A DNA stretch of 64,000 nucleotides. Origin: JACVRW01 sp963733885 (GTDB lineage: Bacteria; Actinomycetota; Thermoleophilia; Solirubrobacterales; Thermoleophilaceae). Of the stretch, positions 57,102-64,000 are shown in pieces (the stretch's first letter is position 1; the number at the start of each line of letters is the position of its first letter). The translations under genes were made by a program, and so were the position numbers. The notes beneath the pieces are model-generated. The model saw only the letters and a list, made by a program, of their open reading frames with translations, was not told where the DNA came from and made no database searches. The stretch is taken from positions 434,001-498,000 of the forward strand of contig CAVTES010000006.1 of assembly GCA_963733885.1 (NCBI GenBank), in the 5' to 3' direction.

Positions 57102-58354
57102 GCCACCACGATGTCGTGGTGATCGGCGCCGGGCTGGCCGGCCTTGCCGCAGCGGTGCGCCTCGCGGAGGGCGGCGCGCGAGTGCTGGTGCTCGCCAAGG
57201 GCGTTGGCGCCACGCACCTGAGCGCGGGCACGATCGACGTGCTCGGGTATGACCCTGAGCGCGTCGAGCGTCCCGGCGAGGCCCTGTCCCGCCTCGGCGA
57301 CGGCCATCCATACGGCCTGCTCGGGGCCGGCGCCGTGGCAGCATCGGTCGAGTGGCTCAAGGCGCGCGTGGCGGCCGGCTCGCTGGCGCCTTACGCGTAC
57401 GAGGGCGGCCTGGAGGAGAACCTGCTGCTGCCGACCGCGCTCGGCGTGCCGCGCCCCTCCGCGGTTGTCCCCGAGACAATGGCGGGCGGCGACCTTCGTC
57501 GGGAGGCCCCGGTCCTCGTGGTCGGCTTTCGGGCGTTCAAGGACTTCCATCCGGCGCTGCTCGCCGAGACGCTGCGGCGCACGGGCACGCCCGCGCGAGC
57601 GGCCGAGCTCGACCTCGTCCCCGAGGGCCGCGTCGACGTCAACTCGCTGGGCTATGCACGCGCCTTCGACGATCCGTCCTTCCGCGCCGAGGTCAGCGCT
57701 CAGCTGGTCGGGCGCCTAAGGGCAGATGAGCGCGTGGCATTCCCCGCCGTGCTTGGCATCGCCGACCCCCACGGCGCTTGGTCGGAGCTCGAGCGCCGGC
57801 TGGCACACCCCGTGTTCGAGGTCCCGACCCTGCCGCCCTCGGTGCCCGGCATGCGGCTGTTCGCAATCCTGCGCGATGCCTTGCGACGGGCGGGCGGGCG
57901 CATGATCCTGAACGCCGTCGTGAGCGGCGCTGAGCGGGAGGGCGACCGGGTCAGCGCACTGCGCGTGCGCGTAGGGCTGCGCGAGGAGCGCCGCGGCTGC
58001 GACTGGGTCGTGATGGCCACGGGCGGGTTCGCGTCCGGGGGCCTCGAGCTCGACTCGCGCTGGACCGCGAGGGAGACCGCGCTCGGCCTGCCGGTGGCCG
58101 GGATGCCCGCACCCGGCGAGGAGCGCTTCCGCCCGGACTACTTCGACGACCACCCGATCGCGCGGGCGGGCGTGGCTGTGGGCTCGGATCTGCGCCCGGA
58201 GGGCCACGAAAACGTCTTGGTCGCCGGCGCCACGCTGGCCGGCGCAGAGCCGTGGCGAGAGAAGTCCGGCGACGGCATCAGCCTGGCGACCGGCCACCGG
58301 GCGGCTGAGCTCGTCCTTGGCAGCGTCCGTCAGCCGGCCGCGGCGGGGAACTGA
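57098..58354 (+). CDS. glpB: Glycerol-3-phosphate dehydrogenase subunit B
   Basis: 418 residues. FAD/NAD-type Rossmann start DVVVIGAGLAGLAAAVRLAE, and a middle with LGYARAFDDPSFRAEV and GIADPHGAW. Close to the end: VAGATLAGAEPWREKSGDGI, then a typical FAD-contact loop. GlpB is the second flavoprotein of the GlpABC complex. ATG overlaps the glpA stop (ATGA); glpC follows after 2 bp. Confidence 0.92.
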   Translation: MSHHDVVVIGAGLAGLAAAVRLAEGGARVLVLAKGVGATHLSAGTIDVLGYDPERVERPGEALSRLGDGHPYGLLGAGAVAASVEWLKARVAAGSLAPYAYEGGLEENLLLPTALGVPRPSAVVPETMAGGDLRREAPVLVVGFRAFKDFHPALLAETLRRTGTPARAAELDLVPEGRVDVNSLGYARAFDDPSFRAEVSAQLVGRLRADERVAFPAVLGIADPHGAWSELERRLAHPVFEVPTLPPSVPGMRLFAILRDALRRAGGRMILNAVVSGAEREGDRVSALRVRVGLREERRGCDWVVMATGGFASGGLELDSRWTARETALGLPVAGMPAPGEERFRPDYFDDHPIARAGVAVGSDLRPEGHENVLVAGATLAGAEPWREKSGDGISLATGHRAAELVLGSVRQPAAAGN

Positions 58355-58356
58355 CC

Positions 58357-59577
58357 GTGGACGTGCTCGGCGAGCTCATGCGCGATTCCCTCGACCACTG
58401 CGTGAAGTGCACGATCTGCGAGACCTTCTGCCCGGTCTCCAACGTCACGCCGCTGTTCCCGGGCCCGAAGTACGTCGGGCCGCAGGCCGAGCGCTTCCGC
58501 GTCGGCGACGAGCCGTCCTTCGACGCCTCGCTCGACTACTGCTCGGGGTGCGGGATATGCACCCAGGTCTGTCCCCAGGGCGTCCACATCGCGGAGATCA
58601 ACACGCAGGCGCGCGCGAAGATGAAGGAGACGAACGGCGTGTCGCTGCGCGACCGCCTGCTGGCCCGTCCGACCCTCGCGGGACGGCTCGGCACGCCGGT
58701 CGCGCCGCTCGCCAACTGGAGTCTCCGCAACCGGCCGCTCCGAGCCGCGGCGGAGCGGATCCTGGACCTCGACCGCCGCGCGCCGCTGCCGCGCTTCGCC
58801 GGCCGTACGTTCCAACGCTGGGCGCGGCGACACACCTCGCCGCCAGCGCAGCGCCGCGTCGCCTACTTCCACAACTGCGGCACGAACTACTACGAGCCCC
58901 GGCTGGGCGAGATGACAGTCGCGCTGCTCGAGCACAACGGGCTCGCCGTGGAGGTACCCAAGCAGGACTGCTGCGGGCTGCCCCTGCAGTCGAACGGCCT
59001 GTTCGACGACGCCCGCCGCTACGTCCACCGGCTGGCAGCCCGGCTCGCGCCCTACGCGCGCGCGGGAGTCGACATCGTCGGCACCTCGACCAGCTGCACT
59101 CTGATGCTCAAGCGCGAGGCGCTCGAGATCCTGGGGATGGACGACGACCCCGACCTGAGGGCCGTCTCCGAGCGGACCTTCGACATCTGCGAGTACCTGC
59201 TCGCCATGCACGAGCGCGGCGAGCTGCGGACCGAGTTCCGGTCACTGCCCGAGACCGTCACCTACCACGCCCCCTGCCAGCAGCAGGGTCACGGCATCGG
59301 CAAGCCGGCGCTGGACCTGCTCGCGCTCGTGCCCGAGCTGCGCACGATCGAGCTGGACGCCACCTGCTGCGGCATCGCCGGTACCTACGGTCTGAAGCGC
59401 GAGAAGTACGACATCGCGATGAAGGTGGGGGCCGGCCTGTTCGCGCAGATCGCCGACGCCGCCCCCGAGCGGGCGGTGTGCGACTCGGAGACGTGCCGCT
59501 GGCAGATCGAGCAGGCCACCGGGGTGCGGACCGTGCACCCCGTCGAGATGCTCCACCGGGCGTCGGGCCTCGCCTGA
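58357..59577 (+). CDS. glpC: Glycerol-3-phosphate dehydrogenase subunit C (iron-sulfur membrane subunit)
   Basis: 406 residues, GTG start. Two [4Fe-4S] motifs at the N-terminus (CVKCTICETFCPV and CSGCGICTQVCPQ), then two CCG domains (HNCGTNYYEP with DCCGLPL; HAPCQQQG with TCCGIAGTYG). GlpC anchors GlpAB to the membrane and passes electrons to quinone. The set glpABC replaces glpD here. Confidence 0.95.
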   Translation: MDVLGELMRDSLDHCVKCTICETFCPVSNVTPLFPGPKYVGPQAERFRVGDEPSFDASLDYCSGCGICTQVCPQGVHIAEINTQARAKMKETNGVSLRDRLLARPTLAGRLGTPVAPLANWSLRNRPLRAAAERILDLDRRAPLPRFAGRTFQRWARRHTSPPAQRRVAYFHNCGTNYYEPRLGEMTVALLEHNGLAVEVPKQDCCGLPLQSNGLFDDARRYVHRLAARLAPYARAGVDIVGTSTSCTLMLKREALEILGMDDDPDLRAVSERTFDICEYLLAMHERGELRTEFRSLPETVTYHAPCQQQGHGIGKPALDLLALVPELRTIELDATCCGIAGTYGLKREKYDIAMKVGAGLFAQIADAAPERAVCDSETCRWQIEQATGVRTVHPVEMLHRASGLA

Positions 59578-59584
59578 GCGCGTC

Positions 59585-62075
59585 GTGGTCGGCCTCGTAA
59601 TCGTGTCCCACAGCGCGGCGCTTGCCGACGGCGTCGTGGAGCTCGCGCGCGAGATGGGCGCCGGCGAGGTTCAGATCGAGGCGGCCGGCGGGATGGAGGA
59701 CGGAGCGATCGGCACCGACGCCGCGCGCGTGCAGGAAGCCGTGGAGCGCGTGCGCTCGCCCGACGGCGTGCTCGTCCTGATGGACCTCGGCAGCGCGCTG
59801 ATGAGCGCGGAGATGGCGGCCGAGATGGCCGATCCGGAGGGCGGGCCGATCCTGCTGTCGGAGGCGCCGCTCGTGGAGGGCGCCGTGGCCGCCGCGGCGC
59901 GCGCACGCGGCGGCGGCTCGCTCGACGAGGTCGCCCGCGAGGCGCGCGGCGCGCTCGCAATGAAGAGCACACAGCTCGGGGGCGACGAGCCAGAGCAGGC
60001 CTCGGAGCGGCCGGCGCGCGAGGGTGACGATGTCCACGAGCTGCGTCTGGTCGTGAACAACCGGCTGGGCCTTCACGCCCGGCCGGCGGCCCGCTTCGTC
60101 GGCGCTCTCGCCGGGACCGAGGGGCGCGTCGAGGTCGTGAACGAGAGCCGCGGACGAGGCCCGGCCGACGGGCGCAGCCTGACCGGCCTGGCCACGCTGG
60201 CCGCGCGCCAGGGTGACGAGATCCTGGTTACGGCCACCGGCGCCGGGGCCGCCGACGCCCTCGCCGCCCTCGGCGCGCTCGCGTCCGAGAACTTCGGCGA
60301 TGCGGAGGAAGACGACGGGCCCGCTGCCGTTCCGGCCGTGGACGGCTCGTCCGGGGCGGCGGAGCCCGCTTTACCCCCGCGACCGGGAACGCGGCTGAGC
60401 GGTGTTCCGGCCTCGGCGGGGATCGCGATCGGCCCCGCTCGGCCGCTGCGGCCGCGGGAGCCTCCGGTCGAGGACGGCCCCGGCGGCACCCCCGCCGAAG
60501 AGCGGGCGCGGCTCGAGGCGGCGCGCGCGGCGGTACGCGACGACCTCGAGGACGCGCGCGCCGCGGTCACGGCGCGTGCGGGAGCCGCGGAGGCGGAAAT
60601 CTTCGCCGCACACGCTCTCCTCCTCGACGACGCCGCCATCGTCGAACCCGCGCTGCGCAGCATCGACGAGGGCGAGCCGGCCGGCCGGGCGTGGCGGGCG
60701 GCGTCGCGGGAGGCCGCATCGGCATTCCGGGCGCTCGACGACCCGTACCTGCGCGAGCGGGCAGTGGACGTGGAGGACGTCTCGTCACGAGTGCTGGCCC
60801 GGCTCGCAGGGGTGTCGCCGGGCGCGGTGTTGGAGGCTCCGGGAATCGTCGTCGCCGACGAGCTGACACCACGCGAGGCGGCCGGTCTCGATCCCGCCGA
60901 TGCCTGGGCTATCGCGACCGCGCGCGGAGGCGCCACCGCGCACGCGGCGATCCTCGCGCGCGCGCTCGGCATCCCCGCGGTGGTCGGGGCCGGCGGCTCG
61001 CTGCTCGCGATCGCCGAGGACACGCCGCTGGTCGTGGACGGGGAGGCGGGCGTGATCCACGTCGATCCCGACGCCGAGACGATCGCCGAGCACGAGCGCC
61101 GGCGCGCGGCGGGGGAGGCCGAGCGGCGCGCCGCGCTTGCGCTCGCCGCCGAGCCGGGCGCGCTGCGCGACGGCCGCCGGGTCGAGGTCTTCGCCAACGT
61201 CGGCAGCCCGGCCGAGGCGCGCCTCGCGGTGGACAAGGGCGCCGAGGGCATCGGCCTGCTGCGCACCGAGTTCCTCTTCCTGGACCGTGCGGAGCCGCCC
61301 GGCGAGGAGGAGCAGGTGGACGTCCTGCACGAGATCGCCGCACGCGCTGGACGGCCGCCCGGTGGTGGTGCGCACGCTCGACACCGGGGCGGACAAGCCG
61401 CTGCCGTTCCTGCGCCAGGACCCGGAGCCGAACCCATTCCTCGGGCGCCGCGGCATCCGGCTGTCGCTCTCCAGTCCGGACCTTCTGCGGACGCAGCTCC
61501 GCGCGATCCTTCGCGTCGCGGCGGAGCACCCGCTGAAGGTGATGTTCCCGATGGTGGCGACGCTGGAGGAGCTGCGGGCCGCGCGGGCGCTGCTCGACGA
61601 GGTGCGCGCGGAGCTCGGCAGCGGCGCCGAGCTCGAGGTAGGCGTGATGGTCGAGGTGCCGGCGCTCGCGCTCGAGGCGACGCGCTTCGCGCCCGAGGTC
61701 GACTTCTTCTCGGTCGGGACCAACGACCTCGCCCAGTACGTGATGGCCGCCGACCGCGGCAACGCGGCCATGGCGGATCTGCTGAGCGGCTCGCTGACCC
61801 CGGTGCTCGCGCTGGTCGCGGCGGTGACCGCGGCCGCCGCGGCGCACGACCGCTGGGTCGGGGTGTGCGGGGAGCTCGCCGGTGACCCGCGCGCCGCGGT
61901 CCTGCTCGCCGGACTCGGCGTGCGGGAGCTCAGCATGGCGGGGAGCCGGATCCCGGCCGTGAAAAAGGCGCTCCGAGAAGTCGACTGGGCGGCCGCCCAG
62001 GCGGCCGCGCGCGCCGCGCTGCCCCCGCTCCCCGAGGCCCCGGTGCCCGGCTCCCTCCCGACCGGCGCGCGGTAG
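59585..62075 (+). CDS. dhaM: DhaM-HPr-Enzyme I fusion (phosphotransferase for dihydroxyacetone kinase), one frameshift
   Basis: Domain order: DhaM/EIIA-mannose-like 1-130 with His9 (GLVIVSHSAAL); HPr about 151-235 with His164 (GLHARPAAR); Enzyme I from about 270 with phospho-His453 (RGGATAHAAILARALGIPAV). The first frame ends its homology near 61340. The second frame continues with ALDGRPVVVRTLDTGADKPL, NPFLGRRGIRLSLS and SVGTNDLAQYVMAADRGN to 62075. Removing one base near 61341-61352 gives 829 residues with a complete PEP-binding domain, unlike E. coli DhaM, whose EI part is truncated. GTG start, 7 bp after glpC. Confidence 0.85.
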
Positions 62076-62095
62076 CACTAGGATCCGCTCGCCTC

Positions 62096-62686
62096 ATGGC
62101 GATCTTCACCATGCCCCGGGACGGACTGCGCTCCGCCCCAGTGATCGCCGCGAGCAGCGCGATGCGCATCGTCCTCACGCCGGTCGTGATGTGGCTCGTG
62201 CTCGAGGGGGACGGGGACGGCGCGGAGCTGGCGGCGACCGTGCTCTTCTGCGTGGCGGCCGCAACCGACTGGATCGACGGACGGCTGGCGCGGCGCTGGG
62301 GCGTGACCACCAAGCTGGGCTCGTTCCTCGACACGACCGCCGACAAGCTGCTCGTCTCGGGCGTGCTGATCGCCCTGCTCGCCGTCAACCGGGCCTCGCC
62401 GTGGATCGTCGGGCTCATCATCGGCCGCGAGCTGGTCCTGATGGCCCTGCGCGGGGTGATCGCCTCGGAGGGCGAGGTCATGTCGCCCTCGATACTCGGC
62501 AAGCTGAAGACCAGCGTTCAGTTCGTCGCGATCGCGCTGGCGATCCTGCGACCCGGCGAGCCGCTGGCCGGCCTCTACCTCGACCAATGGGCGATGCTGG
62601 CCGCAGCCGTGATCACCGTGGCGTCGGCGGCCGACTACCTGGTGCGGGCGATCCCGCTGGTGGTGCGCGGGGACGCCCGTACGTGA
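62096..62686 (+). CDS. pgsA: CDP-alcohol phosphatidyltransferase, phosphatidylglycerophosphate synthase type
   Basis: 196 residues, five to six membrane helices. The CDP-alcohol motif is perfect: DWIDGRLARRWG, then KLGSFLDTTADK, that is D-x2-D-G-x2-A-R-x8-G-x3-D-x3-D. The length and the GRELVLMALRGVIASEG segment agree with PgsA. It would use G3P made by the upstream glycerol genes to form phosphatidylglycerophosphate. GTGA overlap with the next gene. Confidence 0.9.
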   Translation: MAIFTMPRDGLRSAPVIAASSAMRIVLTPVVMWLVLEGDGDGAELAATVLFCVAAATDWIDGRLARRWGVTTKLGSFLDTTADKLLVSGVLIALLAVNRASPWIVGLIIGRELVLMALRGVIASEGEVMSPSILGKLKTSVQFVAIALAILRPGEPLAGLYLDQWAMLAAAVITVASAADYLVRAIPLVVRGDART

Positions 62687-63681
62687 CGCGCGTCTTCCTG
62701 ACAGGGGGCAGCGGCCTGATCGGCGGCGCGCTAGCCGCTCGCTTGATCGAGCGCAACAACGAGGTGGTGGCGATGGCACGTTCGGACGGGGCGGAGCGCA
62801 CGCTCGCCGCCCGCGGCGCGCGCGTCGTGCGCGGCGACGTCCTCGACGAGGACGCGATGGCCGCCGGCATGGCCGGGTGCGCGCTCGTCTATCACGTGGC
62901 GGGCATCAACACGATGTGCCCCACCGACCCGGCCGCGCTCTTCCACGTCAACGTGCGCGGTGCGGAGGCCGCGGTGCGTGCCGCCGCCCGGGCCGGCGTG
63001 CCGAGGGTGGTGCTCACCTCGTCGGCGGCGTCGCTGGGTGAGGCATCCGGCACGGTGGGCAGCGAGGCCTCGGCGCACCGCGGCAGCTACCTCTCGTACT
63101 ACGAGCGCTCCAAGCACGAGGGAGAGCGAGCCGCGTTCGAGGCCGCGCGCCGCGCCGGCGTCGAGCTGGTCTCGGTCAACCCGTCCTCGGTCCAGGGCCC
63201 CGGCCGCGCGAGCGGCACCGGGCGGATCTTGATCGCTTACCTGAACGGGCGGCTGCCGGCGTTCCTCGACACGCAGATCAGCCTGGTCGACATCGCCGAC
63301 TGCGTGGAGGGCCACCTGCTCGGCGCCGAGCGCGGCGTGCCGGGCGGGCGCTACGTGCTGAGCGGCGCGACGCTGACCTCGCGCGAGGCGCTGGCAATCG
63401 TCTCCGAGCTGTCGGGCGTCCGGCGCGACGTGCGCTTCGTTCCGCAGCGCATGGCCGCCGCCGCGGCGGCGCTGGTTGAGGCGGCCTTTCGCGTGCGCGG
63501 GCGAAAGCCGCCGGTCTGCCGGGAGATGGTGCGAACGCTCGCGCACGGCCACCGCTACGACGGCTCGCGCGCGCAGCGGGAGCTGGGCCTGCGCTACACG
63601 CCCGTCGTGGAGACCTTCCGGCGCACCATCGAGTGGGCGGCGCGCGAGGGCCTCCTGCGGCGCCCGGTTCAGGCTGACTAA
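62683..63681 (+). CDS. NAD-dependent epimerase/dehydratase family (extended SDR)
   Basis: 332 residues, GTG overlapping the pgsA stop. Rossmann start RVFLTGGSGLIGGALAARLI, catalytic Ser in VVLTSSAASLGE and the YxxxK pair in SYYERSKHEGERA. The substrate end (VNPSSVQGPGRASGTG) and C-terminal helices resemble dihydroflavonol-4-reductase and 3-beta-HSD-type enzymes. Substrate unknown; coupling to pgsA hints at lipid or isoprenoid modification. Confidence 0.88.
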   Translation: MTRVFLTGGSGLIGGALAARLIERNNEVVAMARSDGAERTLAARGARVVRGDVLDEDAMAAGMAGCALVYHVAGINTMCPTDPAALFHVNVRGAEAAVRAAARAGVPRVVLTSSAASLGEASGTVGSEASAHRGSYLSYYERSKHEGERAAFEAARRAGVELVSVNPSSVQGPGRASGTGRILIAYLNGRLPAFLDTQISLVDIADCVEGHLLGAERGVPGGRYVLSGATLTSREALAIVSELSGVRRDVRFVPQRMAAAAAALVEAAFRVRGRKPPVCREMVRTLAHGHRYDGSRAQRELGLRYTPVVETFRRTIEWAAREGLLRRPVQAD

Positions 63682-63709
63682 ACAGCCGGGCAGCGGGTAC
63701 ACGAAACAT

Positions 63710-63952
63710 ATGGAGCATTCCAAGCACCCAGCCAAGCCGAAACAGGGCGACAGCTTCGCGAAGGGCATCGCCCAAGAGACCGATTCGCCGGAGGAGAACC
63801 TCGAGCCGGACTTCGCGCGCGGTGTGCGCGCCGGTGAGCCGGGCGAGGAGGGCCGCTTCAGCGAGGGCGCCGAGGAGTTGCCCGATTCGCCCGAGAAGCA
63901 CGTCGAACGCCGCTTCAGCGAGGGCGTCGAGCGCAACCCCACCAGCGAGTAG
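63710..63952 (+). CDS. Small acidic repeat protein (F-S-E-G repeats)
   Basis: 80 residues, no membrane helix or signal. It carries four related repeats of about 13-19 residues centred on SFAKGIAQ, DFARGVRA, RFSEGAEE and RFSEGVER, two of them followed by DSPE. It should be unfolded or fold on binding. I recall similar small proteins in other actinobacteria, but no function. The remaining 48 bp of the window show nothing. Confidence 0.65.
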   Translation: MEHSKHPAKPKQGDSFAKGIAQETDSPEENLEPDFARGVRAGEPGEEGRFSEGAEELPDSPEKHVERRFSEGVERNPTSE

Positions 63953-64000
63953 ATCAGGGCTCGGGAAGTAACGCCGGGCGCTCCCCTTCGAGACGGTATC

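Overview
The window is one stretch of very GC-rich (about 70%) bacterial chromosome with short intergenic gaps and many 1-4 bp stop/start overlaps (ATGA, GTGA). The gene set points to an actinobacterium, most likely class Thermoleophilia (Solirubrobacterales or a relative). It combines PrsA/SurA-Mfd-MazG-enolase, GlmU-Prs, MetG-TatD-KsgA-IspE, PucR, LCP, DUF4235 and single-chain GlyS with a CsrA, which is rare in Actinobacteria. The lineage call is inference; no rRNA or phylogenetic marker was compared. I see no plasmid, prophage, CRISPR array or intact transposon.

Layout. 1-5.4 kb: partial ThDP enzyme, haloalkane-dehalogenase-type hydrolase, a membrane SpoIIE phosphatase with an extreme Asp/Gly/His-rich exterior, and a DUF4235 protein. 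5.4-13.8 kb: tRNA-Leu(UAA), an ECF sigma factor fused to an anti-sigma-like zinc finger, CsaA, a DUF2332 gene scar, R2lox oxidase, a four-gene operon with a catalytically dead rhomboid, a YbdK-type ligase, an IolC-type aldolase-like protein and CsrA. 13.8-24.8 kb: FtsB, enolase, MazG, SurA/PrsA, Mfd, a 166-bp palindrome, a secreted GH43, Pth and L25. 24.8-33.8 kb: UbiB kinase, membrane proteins, FUSC transporter, an integrase scar, Prs-GlmU, and a tRNA-Gln with an odd T arm followed directly by an HNH endonuclease. 33.8-44.4 kb: PucR regulator, DedA-PAP2 fusion, the metG-tatD-ksgA-ispE cluster, M23 peptidase, and frameshifted rsmI and ROK kinase. 44.4-50.4 kb: LCP, an FmdB zinc ribbon under a CIRCE-like operator, GlyS, a TetR regulator and an aldo/keto reductase.

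50.4-63.7 kb is the functional centrepiece: a co-directional glycerol/dihydroxyacetone/glycerol-3-phosphate block. It contains plsC, dhaK, dhaL, glpF, glpK, glpA, glpB, glpC, a single-chain DhaM-HPr-EnzymeI and pgsA. Glycerol enters through GlpF and is phosphorylated by GlpK. The resulting G3P is oxidised by the GlpABC complex or used for phospholipids by the PlsC- and PgsA-type enzymes. Dihydroxyacetone is phosphorylated by DhaKL, with phosphate passed from PEP through the DhaM fusion, which carries its own complete Enzyme I.

Three genes (ROK kinase, rsmI, dhaM-ptsI) each need one single-base frame correction. Two of these lie in G tracts, so sequencing error must be excluded. In rsmI the site is also a canonical -1 slippery heptamer.
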